Assembly (NCBI RefSeq): GCF_019795295.1
Contig: NZ_JAIMCG010000002.1
Location: 62,001 to 126,000 of the forward strand
Direction of reading: 5' to 3'
Length of the DNA stretch: 64,000 bases
DNA from: Cupriavidus sp. AU9028
Lineage (GTDB): Bacteria; Pseudomonadota; Gammaproteobacteria; Burkholderiales; Burkholderiaceae
Shown: in pieces, positions 54,989 to 63,427 of the stretch
How positions within the stretch are numbered: the first letter of the stretch is position 1
Layout: each line of letters begins with the position of its first letter
Notes under the pieces: generated by a model
What the model saw: the letters and a program-made list of their open reading frames with translations, nothing else
The model's database searches: none
What the model was told of the DNA's origin: nothing
Made by a program: the position numbers and the translations under genes

Positions 54989-56397
54989 CGCAACTGTCGC
55001 TGCGCCGCCTGTCCCTTGCCGCGCTGGCGCTGGTGCCGGTGGTGGCATTGCTGATGTCCGGCTGCGCCGGTCCACGGCCTGCCGCGCCGGAGGCGGCCGC
55101 CGTGACGCCGCCCCCTGCATGGCGCGAGCAGGCCGGCCCGGCCGCGCCAATCGAACGGGACTGGTGGCGGCGCTATGGCGACCCGGTCCTGACCCAGCTG
55201 GTGGAAACCGCGCTGCGCAACAATCCCGATCTGGGCATCGCTGCGGCGCGCCTGGCCGAGGCCAACGCACAGCAACGTCTCGCGCGTGCGCAGATGCTGC
55301 CGACACTGGATGCCGTGGCCAGCGGCGGCCGCTCGCGCAGCCTCAGCGCCCTCGGACGGGAGAGCCTCTCGAACACCTTCGAGCCGCAGCTGGAAGCCGC
55401 CCTGCCGCTGGACCTCTACGGACGGCTGTCCGATCTTCAGCAGGCGGCACGGCTGGGCGGCATCGCCGCACACGCCGCCCGCGACGCCGCCATCCTGACG
55501 GTCGCGGCCAGCACCGCACGCGCCTATCTGACGCTGCGCGCCTTCGATGCGCAGCTGCAGGTGGTGCGCGACACCCTACGGGCGCGCGAAACCGCGTTGC
55601 GGCTGGCCCGCCGCCGGGCCGAGGCAGGCTACACCTCGGAACTCGAACTGGAGCAGGCCCGCGCCGAATACGAAGCTACCGCGCAGGCCGTGCCGCAGGC
55701 CGAGCTGGCCGTCTCCCAGCAGGAAAACGCGCTGCTGCTGCTGACCGGCGACACGCAGGCCACTGCCATTCCCCGTGGCGAGCCGCTGTCCGCCTTGCGC
55801 ATTCCCGCCCTTGCGCCCGGGCTGCCGGCCGAACTGCTGCGGCGGCGCCCCGATCTGGCGCAGGCCGAGTATCAGCTGGCGGCCAGCGACGCCAATCTGA
55901 GCGCCGCGCGCAAGGCCTTCCTGCCGCAGATCGACCTGACCGCCTCCACCGGCCTGCTGTTTACCAGCGCGGTGTCCGGTCCGATACAGCTATGGAGCAT
56001 CGGCGGCAGCATCCTTGCGCCGATCTTCGCGGGCGGCAGGATCGAGGCCAGCGCGGATCTCGCCGCGGCACAGCGCGATCAGGCGGCGTTCGCGTACCGG
56101 CGTACCGCCTTGGCCGCCTTCCGGGAGGTCAACGACAACCTTGCCGCGCTGTCGCGGCTCGACGCGCAGGCGCAGCGCCTGCGAGCCCAGCGCGACGCAC
56201 TCGCGGCTGCCCTGCGGCACGCCACCAACCGGTACCGCGCCGGCTACTCCCCCTACCTGGAGCAGCTCGATGCGCAGCGGGGCCTGCTCAATGCCGAACT
56301 GAGCCTGATCCAGGTGGAAGCCGACCGCTTCGGCGCCAGCGTCGCGCTGTATCAGGCGCTGGGCGGCGGCTGGGACGCCGCGCTGTTGCGGCAATAG
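54985..56397 (+). CDS. NodT-family outer-membrane efflux lipoprotein
   Basis: 470 aa. A lipobox signal (VALLMSGCAGPRPA) is followed by the NodT-type WWRRYGDPVLTQLVETAL, AEANAQQRLARAQMLPTL and ELLRRRPDLAQAEYQLAASD. It forms the trimeric exit channel for the EmrB/EmrA pair. It overlaps the adaptor by 4 bases (ATGA) and is the last gene of the operon. Confidence 0.93.
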   Translation: MTQLSLRRLSLAALALVPVVALLMSGCAGPRPAAPEAAAVTPPPAWREQAGPAAPIERDWWRRYGDPVLTQLVETALRNNPDLGIAAARLAEANAQQRLARAQMLPTLDAVASGGRSRSLSALGRESLSNTFEPQLEAALPLDLYGRLSDLQQAARLGGIAAHAARDAAILTVAASTARAYLTLRAFDAQLQVVRDTLRARETALRLARRRAEAGYTSELELEQARAEYEATAQAVPQAELAVSQQENALLLLTGDTQATAIPRGEPLSALRIPALAPGLPAELLRRRPDLAQAEYQLAASDANLSAARKAFLPQIDLTASTGLLFTSAVSGPIQLWSIGGSILAPIFAGGRIEASADLAAAQRDQAAFAYRRTALAAFREVNDNLAALSRLDAQAQRLRAQRDALAAALRHATNRYRAGYSPYLEQLDAQRGLLNAELSLIQVEADRFGASVALYQALGGGWDAALLRQ

Positions 56398-56629
56398 CGG
56401 ATCCACGATTGCCTTGGGTCACTCCTGCCCTTGCGCAGGTGCGGCGCCGGGCCCCTTGCCTTTACATCGGCGCCGGCCCTGCCTTAAATGATCGGCACCA
56501 GCTGCCTCCGCCGATCCCCTTGCCCGCCTGACGCGACCTCCCCATCGACTGCATGGATGCCGCATGCGGCCGCGGGCCGGCCGGACGGCCCGTCGAGACC
56601 GCTGCGTCAACGTACTGCGGGGGTGGAGC

Positions 56630-58018
56630 ATGTCCGATGTAACCAGACAACAAATCGACGATTGGATGGCGGGGCTGCGCGGCGCCGTGATACAGCCGGA
56701 GGACCCCGGCTACGAGGCAGCGCGGCAGGTGTGGAACGGCATGGTCGATTGCAGGCCGGCGGCGGTGGTTCGTTGCGCGGGCGTCGCCGACGTGCAGGCG
56801 GCGCTGGCCTTTGCCCGCTCGAACGGCATGCGCGTGGCGGTGCGCGGCGGCGGGCACAATATCGCCGGCACCGGCGTTTGCGACGGCGGGCTCGTGATCG
56901 ACCTGTCGATGCAGCGGGGCGTGCGCATCGATCCGGATGCGCGCATGGCGTGGGTCGATCCCGGCGCCACCCTCGCCGACTTCGATCATGAGGCGCAGGC
57001 CTTCGGCCTTGCCACCCCGCTTGGCATCAATTCGACCACCGGCGTGGCGGGGCTGACGCTGGGCGGCGGCTTCGGCTGGCTGAGCCGCCGTCATGGCATG
57101 ACGGTCGACAACCTGCTCGGCGCGCAGATGCTCACCGCCGACGGCAGGCTGCACCGCCTCGACGCGAAGCACGAAGAGGACCTGTTCTGGGCGATCCGAG
57201 GCGGCGGCGGCAACTTCGGCGTCGTCACGATGTTCGAGTTCGGCCTGCATCCCGTGGGACCGGAAATCTATGGCGGCCTGGTGGTCTATCCCGCCGAGCA
57301 GGCCGACCAGGTGCTGCCGGCCTATCGGCGCTTCATCGCCGCGGCTTCCGACGATCTCGCGGTATGGGCCGTGCTGCGGCTGGCGCCGCCGCTGCCGTTC
57401 CTGCCGCCATCGGTGCATGGACAACCGGTGGTCGTGTTCGCCAGCTGCCATGTCGGCAAGCCGGACAGCGGACCCGACGCGGTGGCGCCCGTGCGCGAGT
57501 TCGGCCAGCCTTGCGGCGAGCATCTGGGACCGATGCCCTATACCGCCTGGCAGAAGGCCTTCGATCCGCTGCTGACGCCCGGGGCGCGCAACTACTGGAA
57601 GTCGCACAATCTGGCTTCGCTCGGCGATCCGGTCTTTGCCGCGCTGATGCAGGCGCTGCGCGAGGTGCCCTCGCCGGAATGCGAGATCTTCATCGCGGCG
57701 CTGGGCGGCGAAGCCGGCCGCCCTGCCGGCGACGCGATGGCCTACGCGCACCGCGACGCCGACTTCATCGTCAATATCCACGGCCGCTGGCAGCGCGCCG
57801 AGGATGATGCCCGCTGTGTCGGCTGGGCGCGCGAGAGCTTCGACCGGTTGAGCCAGTTCGCCCTTGGCACCGTCTACGTCAATTTCCTGACGAGCGACGA
57901 GTCGCCGCGGGTCAGCGCCGCCTATGGGCCCAACTACGAGCGGCTCGCCCGCATCAAGGGCCGGGTCGATCCGAACAACCTGTTCCGCGGCAATCAGAAT
58001 ATCGCGCCGCTGCAGTAG
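56630..58018 (+). CDS. FAD-linked (BBE-like) oxidoreductase
   Basis: 462 aa PCMH-type flavoenzyme. VRGGGHNIAGTG places the probable covalent FAD-linking His at residue 76, and GLTLGGGFGWLSRRHGM is the second FAD loop; the second Cys linkage of berberine-bridge enzymes is absent there. The C-terminal berberine motif is YGPNYERLARIKGRVDPNNLF. It would oxidise an alcohol, sugar or amine with O2. The ATG at 56630 was chosen by homology; the open frame extends 66 bases upstream. A 9-bp hairpin follows it. Confidence 0.9.
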   Translation: MSDVTRQQIDDWMAGLRGAVIQPEDPGYEAARQVWNGMVDCRPAAVVRCAGVADVQAALAFARSNGMRVAVRGGGHNIAGTGVCDGGLVIDLSMQRGVRIDPDARMAWVDPGATLADFDHEAQAFGLATPLGINSTTGVAGLTLGGGFGWLSRRHGMTVDNLLGAQMLTADGRLHRLDAKHEEDLFWAIRGGGGNFGVVTMFEFGLHPVGPEIYGGLVVYPAEQADQVLPAYRRFIAAASDDLAVWAVLRLAPPLPFLPPSVHGQPVVVFASCHVGKPDSGPDAVAPVREFGQPCGEHLGPMPYTAWQKAFDPLLTPGARNYWKSHNLASLGDPVFAALMQALREVPSPECEIFIAALGGEAGRPAGDAMAYAHRDADFIVNIHGRWQRAEDDARCVGWARESFDRLSQFALGTVYVNFLTSDESPRVSAAYGPNYERLARIKGRVDPNNLFRGNQNIAPLQ

Positions 58019-58028
58019 CCTGTTGCCC

Positions 58029-58056
58029 GCTCCTCCCCGTTCGTCACGGGAGGAGC
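58029..58056 (+). terminator. Candidate hairpin terminator after the FAD oxidoreductase
   Basis: GCTCCTCCC (58029-58037) pairs with GGGAGGAGC (58048-58056) around a 10-base loop, starting 10 bases after the stop codon. No U-tract follows. It would separate this gene from the sigma-54 unit downstream. Confidence 0.45.
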
Positions 58057-58103
58057 GAGTCTCCATCCGTCCCCGCTCGCCGGTCGCATCGGTGCGGCGG
58101 CTC

Positions 58104-58119
58104 TGGCACGCCGGTTGCA
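58104..58119 (+). promoter_or_regulatory. Sigma-54 promoter of the allophanate hydrolase operon
   Basis: TGGCACG-CCGG-TTGCA matches the sigma-54 consensus TGGCACG-N4-TTGCW in every position. GG (58105-58106) and GC (58117-58118) have the required 10 bases between them. The start of transcription would be near 58130, 23 bases before the ATG. This implies control by an enhancer-binding activator, most simply NtrC under nitrogen limitation. No NtrC site was identified. Confidence 0.8.
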
Positions 58120-58123
58120 TTCC

Positions 58124-58139
58124 ATCTTGGATACAAGAT
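58124..58139. promoter_or_regulatory. GntR-type operator palindrome over the transcription start
   Basis: ATCTTG-GATA-CAAGAT, a perfect 6-bp inverted repeat. The inner TTGGATACAA resembles FCD-GntR (VanR/FadR-like) operators. It covers the predicted start (about 58130), so a bound repressor would block the sigma-54 promoter. The likely protein is the GntR regulator encoded at 62638. Confidence 0.65.
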
Positions 58140-58152
58140 TGGATGCACCGAA

Positions 58153-59862
58153 ATGCGACCTGAACACTCTCCGACGACCCCTGCTGCACCCGGCTCTGCA
58201 CCGGCCTGGATCCTCCGCCTCGATATCGCTGCGCAAGCGCGGCCCACGCCGTCGGGCCGCGCCCTGGAAGGGCTCACCTTCGCCATCAAGGACAACATCG
58301 ACGTTGCCGGGCACCCGACCACCGCGGCATGCCCGGGCTTCGGCTTCGTGCCGCAGCAAAGCGCCCCCGTGGTGCAGCGGCTGCTCGACGCTGGTGCACG
58401 ACTGCTGGGCAAGACCAACCTCGATCAGTTCGCCTGCGGGCTGAACGGAACCCGCTCGCCGCATGGCGCCGTGCCGAACGCCATCGATGCGCGCTTCGTC
58501 TGCGGCGGCTCGAGTTCCGGTTCCGCATACGTGGTGGCGACGGGCGAGGTGGACTTCGCACTGGGAACCGATACGGCCGGTTCCGGGCGGGTACCGGCGG
58601 GCCTGAACAACATCGTCGGACTGAAGCCGAGCAAGGGCCTGATCAGCGCGCGCGGCGTCGTTCCCGCGGCGCAAAGCGTGGATTGCGTATCGATCTTCGC
58701 CCGCACCGTCGGAATGGCCGCACGCGTCCTTGCCAGCGCTGCCGGGTACGACGCGCACGACCCGTACTCGCGACCGCTGACACTCGCCTCGCAGCCCTTT
58801 CCGGCCGCGTTTCGCTTTGGCGTACCCGAGCAGCTCGAATTCTTCGGCGATGCGCTGGCCCGCCGCGAGTTCGACGAGGCCATCGAACGCCTGCGCGGCC
58901 TTGGCGGCGAGCCGGTGCCGATCGATTTCGCTCCGCTCGCCGAAGCCGCTGCGCTGCTCTACGAGAGCGCGCTGGTGGCCGAGCGCTATGCCGCGATCCG
59001 GCCCTTCTTCGATGCGCACGAGGACCAGGTCGTCGAGCCGGTGCGCTCGATCCTCGCCGCCGGCCGCGCCTATGGCGCCGCCGATGTCTTCGAGGCGCAG
59101 ACGCGCCTGCGCATGCTGGGCCAGCAGGCAGCGGCGATGTGGCAGAGCATCGACCTGCTGCTGGTGCCCACCGCGCCGACCCACTACACCATCGAGCAGA
59201 TGCGCGCCGACCCGATCGCCTTGAACCGCAATCTGGGCGCCTACACCAACTTCGTCAATCTGCTCGACTACGCAGCGCTGGCCGTGCCCAGCAGCCTGCG
59301 TGAAGACGGCCTTCCGTTCGGCATCACGCTGATCGGCCCGTGCGGCAGCGATCTGCAACTGGCCGAGCTGGGCCAGCGTTACCACCATTGCACCGGCCTC
59401 GCCCAGGGCGCCACGGGCGAGCCGCTGCCGCCTGCCGAACCGATCCCGGGGTTGCTGCCGCGCACGGCGGCAACCGTGCAGGTGGCGGTGGTGGGCGCGC
59501 ACCTGAGCGGCATGCCGTTGAACACGCAGCTGACCGAGCGAGGCGCCCGTCTGCTGCGTGAGGCGTCGACCTCGCCCGACTATCGGCTCTACGCCCTGGC
59601 CAACACCTCCCCGTCCAAGCCTGGCCTGCTGCGGGTCGAGCCGGACACCGGCGCCCGTATCGCCCTCGAAGTGTGGGAGATGCCGCTGCAGGCGTACGGC
59701 GGCTTCGTCGCGCTGATTCCCGCGCCGCTTGGCATTGGCCGGATCCGGCTCGATGACGGCGGCGAAGTCCAGGGCTTTCTCTGCGAGCCCATCGCGCTGC
59801 AAGGCGCAACCGATATCAGCGAGTACGGCGGCTGGCGCGCATGGATTGCCGCGCAGGCCTGA
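58153..59862 (+). CDS. atzF: Allophanate hydrolase (AtzF-type)
   Basis: 569 aa amidase-signature enzyme. The Ser-Ser-Lys triad is Lys46 (FAIKDNID), Ser120 (CGGSSSGSA) and Ser144 (GTDTAGSGRVP), with the same spacing (74 and 24) as in Pseudomonas AtzF. The extra C-terminal domain from about residue 450 (VQVAVVGAHLSGMPLNTQL, YGGFVALIPAPLGIGRIRL) is diagnostic of allophanate hydrolase. It converts allophanate to CO2 and ammonia. No urea carboxylase, biuret hydrolase or cyanuric acid hydrolase lies nearby; the partner transporter suggests an imported urea- or biuret-like nitrogen source. The start is 23 bases after the predicted transcription start, with only a weak ribosome site. Confidence 0.92.
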   Translation: MRPEHSPTTPAAPGSAPAWILRLDIAAQARPTPSGRALEGLTFAIKDNIDVAGHPTTAACPGFGFVPQQSAPVVQRLLDAGARLLGKTNLDQFACGLNGTRSPHGAVPNAIDARFVCGGSSSGSAYVVATGEVDFALGTDTAGSGRVPAGLNNIVGLKPSKGLISARGVVPAAQSVDCVSIFARTVGMAARVLASAAGYDAHDPYSRPLTLASQPFPAAFRFGVPEQLEFFGDALARREFDEAIERLRGLGGEPVPIDFAPLAEAAALLYESALVAERYAAIRPFFDAHEDQVVEPVRSILAAGRAYGAADVFEAQTRLRMLGQQAAAMWQSIDLLLVPTAPTHYTIEQMRADPIALNRNLGAYTNFVNLLDYAALAVPSSLREDGLPFGITLIGPCGSDLQLAELGQRYHHCTGLAQGATGEPLPPAEPIPGLLPRTAATVQVAVVGAHLSGMPLNTQLTERGARLLREASTSPDYRLYALANTSPSKPGLLRVEPDTGARIALEVWEMPLQAYGGFVALIPAPLGIGRIRLDDGGEVQGFLCEPIALQGATDISEYGGWRAWIAAQA

Positions 59863-59908
59863 ACACCCCATTCCAATCAATCACGCGAACTCAACCCAGG
59901 AGAATTCC

Positions 59909-60943
59909 ATGTCCCGCGAACTTCGCGCCGAGCGCGCGCCTGCCGCCGCATCGGCCGACGCCGGCCCTAGCCAGGGCCGCCGCACCGTACTGAAAGCCGC
60001 CGCCGCACTCGGCGTGCTTGCCGCACCGGCCATCGTCCGCGCGCAAGCGACGCCGGCCATCCGTATCGGCTTCTGGCCGGTCGCTTCCGGCCTGCCCTTC
60101 TTTGTCGCGATGGACAAGGGCTACTTCAAGGAGGCCGGCCTGAACGTGCAGGCGCTCAAGTTCGCCAGTCCGCAGCAGGTCACCGAGGCCATCCTCGCCG
60201 GCCGGGCCGAAGGCAGCGCCAACGGCACCGCGTCGGCCGCGCTGGCCATCGGCGAAATCGCGCAGCCGGGACTGGTCAAGATCTTCTGCACCAATCCCAC
60301 CAATGCGAAGTACGTGCTCGACGAATTCATCGTGGCCAGGGACAGCCCGTTCAAGAGCATTGCCGAACTGAAGGGCAGGAACATCGGCTGCGGGCCGGGT
60401 CTTCAGAATGTCGTGCTGGCCAAGGCGGTGCTCGAGCGCGCAGGCGCGACGGGCGCGCGCGTGGTCGAACTGCCGATCGGCCAGCATGTGGCCGCCATCG
60501 CGGCGGGCCAGCTGGATGCCTGCTACACGCTGGAGCCGACCGGTACGGTGGGACGCCTGAACGGCACCACGCGCACGCTCGAGGTCGGCGTCATCGCGCG
60601 TTATGTGCTGGGCGACCCGATGGCTCCGTGGCACGGCGGCTCGGCAAGCCTGTCCAGCGAATTCATCGGCCGGCATGCCGACGTCGCGCGCAAGTACATC
60701 GCCGCCTACCGCCGCGGCGTCGAACTGGTCAAGACCGACCCGACACAGGCGCGCGCCTCGCTCAAGGGCTATACCGCCATCGAGGGCGCGCTGACCGCGG
60801 AGGTGCCGATGTCCGACTACCAGTTCTCCACCGAATTCAAGCCAGCCGATATCGCGCACTTCCAGAAGTACTTCGACCTGTTCTCCGAGAAGGGCGTCTT
60901 CAGCCGCCGGGTACTCGTCGACAGCATGCTCTACAAGGGTTGA
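59909..60943 (+). CDS. NitT/TauT-type ABC transporter substrate-binding protein
   Basis: 344 aa receptor of the SsuA/NMT1 class. A twin-arginine-like signal (GRRTVLKAAAALGVLAAPAI) ends near residue 47. The mature protein has IRIGFWPVASGLPFFVAMDK and LKGRNIGCGPGLQNVVLAKA. AGGAGA lies 6 bases before the ATG. With the permease and ATPase it forms a complete importer cotranscribed with allophanate hydrolase, so its ligand is probably a nitrogen-rich amide. Confidence 0.92.
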   Translation: MSRELRAERAPAAASADAGPSQGRRTVLKAAAALGVLAAPAIVRAQATPAIRIGFWPVASGLPFFVAMDKGYFKEAGLNVQALKFASPQQVTEAILAGRAEGSANGTASAALAIGEIAQPGLVKIFCTNPTNAKYVLDEFIVARDSPFKSIAELKGRNIGCGPGLQNVVLAKAVLERAGATGARVVELPIGQHVAAIAAGQLDACYTLEPTGTVGRLNGTTRTLEVGVIARYVLGDPMAPWHGGSASLSSEFIGRHADVARKYIAAYRRGVELVKTDPTQARASLKGYTAIEGALTAEVPMSDYQFSTEFKPADIAHFQKYFDLFSEKGVFSRRVLVDSMLYKG

Positions 60944-60948
60944 TCGTC

Positions 60949-61785
60949 ATGCAGAACACCACCACCTCCACCCCGGCGCCACCGTGGGCAGCCGCGCGCG
61001 GCGCCACGCGCGCGCCTGCCGCGGCGGGACCGTCGCTCGCGACCCGGCTGCTGCCCTTCGTCGGCCCGCTGGTCCTGTTCATCATCTGGGACCTGGCCGT
61101 GCGCGGCGGCTTCATCAAGGCCATCCTGCTGCCGCCGCCCTCGGACACCATCATCACGCTGGTATCCGGCCTGCTGGGCGGTCCGCTGCTGGCCGATTTC
61201 CTCGTCACCGTGTCCCGGACACTGCAGGCATTCCTGATCGCCGCCGCGATCGGCATGCCGGCGGGCGTACTGCTGGGCAGCAACGAGAAGGCCTACCGCA
61301 GCGTCGAATTCCTGATCGACTTCTTCCGCTCCACGCCGTCCTCCGCGCTGATTCCGCTGTTCCTGCTGATCTTCGGCGTCTCGGACATCAACAAGGTGGC
61401 GATCGCCGCGTTCGGCGCCTTCCTGATCGTGGTCTTCAACAGCGCCTACGGCGTCATCAACGCGCGCAAGCAGCGCGTGGCGGCTGCCAGGGTGATGGGC
61501 GCCTCGCGCTGGCAGATCTTCAAGGACGTCCTGCTCTGGGAAAGCCTGCAGCCGTCCTTCGTCGGCCTGCGCTCGGCGGTGTCGATGGCGCTGGTCATCG
61601 TCATCGTGGCCGAGATGTTCATCGGCTCCGAGAACGGACTGGGGCACCGCATCATCGACGCCCAGCAGGTGCTGAACGTCAAGACCATGTACGCAGCGAT
61701 TCTCGCGGCCGGCGCGCTGGGCTATGTCCTGAACATCGTGTTCCTGGTGATCGAACGCCGGATCGTCCATTGGAGTGGCAGATGA
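60949..61785 (+). CDS. NitT/TauT-type ABC transporter permease
   Basis: 278 aa with six helices (first at about 35-55). The EAA loop is at AARVMGASRWQIFKDVLLWE. The segment ITLVSGLLGGPLLADFLVTV and following residues are typical of SsuC/TauC. It begins 5 bases after the receptor stop and overlaps the ATPase by 4 bases (ATGA). Confidence 0.93.
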   Translation: MQNTTTSTPAPPWAAARGATRAPAAAGPSLATRLLPFVGPLVLFIIWDLAVRGGFIKAILLPPPSDTIITLVSGLLGGPLLADFLVTVSRTLQAFLIAAAIGMPAGVLLGSNEKAYRSVEFLIDFFRSTPSSALIPLFLLIFGVSDINKVAIAAFGAFLIVVFNSAYGVINARKQRVAAARVMGASRWQIFKDVLLWESLQPSFVGLRSAVSMALVIVIVAEMFIGSENGLGHRIIDAQQVLNVKTMYAAILAAGALGYVLNIVFLVIERRIVHWSGR

Positions 61786-62603
61786 GCGCCGTGATCAACG
61801 CCCCTGTTTTCGCCGACGCGCCGAAGCCCGCGTTTCGCCCCGGCCCTGCCGGCACGCACATCACGATTCGCGGCCTGACCAAGTACTTCGCCGGCTGGCC
61901 GCTGTACGAGAACTTCGACCTGGACATCCCGAAGGGCAAGATCGTATCGATCTTCGGCCCGAACGGCTGCGGCAAATCCACCCTGATCAACATGATCGCG
62001 GGACTGGTGCCGATCGATTCGGGCGAGATCCTGTTCGATGGCAAGTCGCTGAAGGACACCAAGATCGGCTATGTGTTCCAGAACTACCGGGAAGCGATGT
62101 TCCCGTGGATGCGCACCATCGACAATATCGCCTACCCGCTGAAGCTGGCCGGCCAGTCCAAGGCCGAGGTCGACCGCCGCATGGAGGAACTGGTCGCCTC
62201 GTTCGATGTCAAGTTCGACCTGAACCGCTACCCCTACGAGTTGTCCGGCGGGCAGCAGCAGACGGCCTCCATCATGCGTGCGCTAGCGCCCAGGCCGGAG
62301 GTGCTGTTTCTCGACGAGCCGTTCTCCGCGCTCGACTTCGAGATGACACTGTTCATTCGCGAGAAGCTGCAGGAAGTCTTCATGCAGACCGGCACCACGA
62401 TGATGCTGGTCTCGCACGACCTGGAAGAGGCCGTCTATCTGGCCGACGAGGTGCTGTTGCTGACCAAGCGCCCGACCCGGGTCGCGCAGATCCTGCACTA
62501 TGGCGACGTCCGTCCGCGCACCGTGGAGACCCTGTCGCGACCGAGCTTCGTCGAGACGAAGCGGCTCAGCATGGAGATCTTCCAGCGCGAAGTGCGGCGC
62601 TAG
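61782..62603 (+). CDS. NitT/TauT-type ABC transporter ATPase
   Basis: 273 aa. It has Walker A GPNGCGKSTL, Q-loop FQNYREAMFPWM, signature LSGGQQQ, Walker B VLFLDEPFSALD and H-loop VSHDLEEAVYLAD. A 25-residue N-terminal extension precedes the core. It completes the importer of the allophanate hydrolase operon. Confidence 0.94.
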   Translation: MSAVINAPVFADAPKPAFRPGPAGTHITIRGLTKYFAGWPLYENFDLDIPKGKIVSIFGPNGCGKSTLINMIAGLVPIDSGEILFDGKSLKDTKIGYVFQNYREAMFPWMRTIDNIAYPLKLAGQSKAEVDRRMEELVASFDVKFDLNRYPYELSGGQQQTASIMRALAPRPEVLFLDEPFSALDFEMTLFIREKLQEVFMQTGTTMMLVSHDLEEAVYLADEVLLLTKRPTRVAQILHYGDVRPRTVETLSRPSFVETKRLSMEIFQREVRR

Positions 62604-62637
62604 GCCGCGCGGCCCTGCGTCCGGCACGCTATGCTTG

Positions 62638-63420
62638 ATGCAGGGCCAACCAACCGACGTGACGCCTTCGATGCTACCTCTCGTGAACCCGCCCATCGGC
62701 GCACCGCTTACCGCCACGCCTCGCCGCTCCGTCGCCGAACAGGTCTATGAAGAGCTCAAGCGCGATATCGGCCAGTTCCGCCTGGTGCCGGGGGACCGCT
62801 TCTCGGAACTGGAACTGTGCGCGCGCCTGGGCGTCTCCCGCACGCCGGTGCGGCAGGCGCTGGTGCGGCTGCAACAGGAAGGCTATGTCGAGGTGCTGTT
62901 CCGCAGTGGCTGGCGCGTGCTGCCGTTCGACTTCGACAAGTACGAACAGCTCTACGACTTGCGCATGGTGCTGGAGGTTACGGCCGCACAACGGCTCTGC
63001 GGCGACGCGCCCCCGACCGGGCAGCTCAGGCCGGCCCTGCTGCAGCAGCTTGCTGCGATCTGGCTGGTCGATCCCGCCGCGCGCAGCACTGACGGCGCCC
63101 AGGTGCGGCAGTGGGACGAAGCGTTTCACTGCACGCTGGTCGAGGCCGCCGGCAACGCGGAGATGGCGCGCGTGCACCGCGACATCACCGAGCGGATCCG
63201 GGTGATCCGCAGCCTCGATTTCACCAAGTCCTTCCGCATCGAGGCAACCTACGACGAGCACGCCCAGATCCTGCGCGCCATCCTTGCGCACCGGCCCGAC
63301 CAGGCGACCATGCTGCTGCGCGCGCATATCGGCAGCAGTCAGGCCGAGGTGCGCAAGATCACGCTGCACCAGTTGCATATGGCGCGGCGTGAAGGTGGCG
63401 GCCCGGACCACATGCCGTAG
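62638..63420 (+). CDS. FCD-type GntR regulator of the allophanate/ABC operon
   Basis: 260 aa. The winged HTH is at about 35-100 (SVAEQVYEELKRDIGQFRLV, then GVSRTPVRQALVRLQQEGYV); the FCD ligand domain follows from about 105. It is the last gene after the ATPase (34-base gap), so it is probably cotranscribed and autoregulated through the palindrome at 58124-58139. The ATG at 62638 is used; another at 62671 is possible, and no strong ribosome site decides. Confidence 0.88.
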   Translation: MQGQPTDVTPSMLPLVNPPIGAPLTATPRRSVAEQVYEELKRDIGQFRLVPGDRFSELELCARLGVSRTPVRQALVRLQQEGYVEVLFRSGWRVLPFDFDKYEQLYDLRMVLEVTAAQRLCGDAPPTGQLRPALLQQLAAIWLVDPAARSTDGAQVRQWDEAFHCTLVEAAGNAEMARVHRDITERIRVIRSLDFTKSFRIEATYDEHAQILRAILAHRPDQATMLLRAHIGSSQAEVRKITLHQLHMARREGGGPDHMP

Positions 63421-63427
63421 TCCGCGC

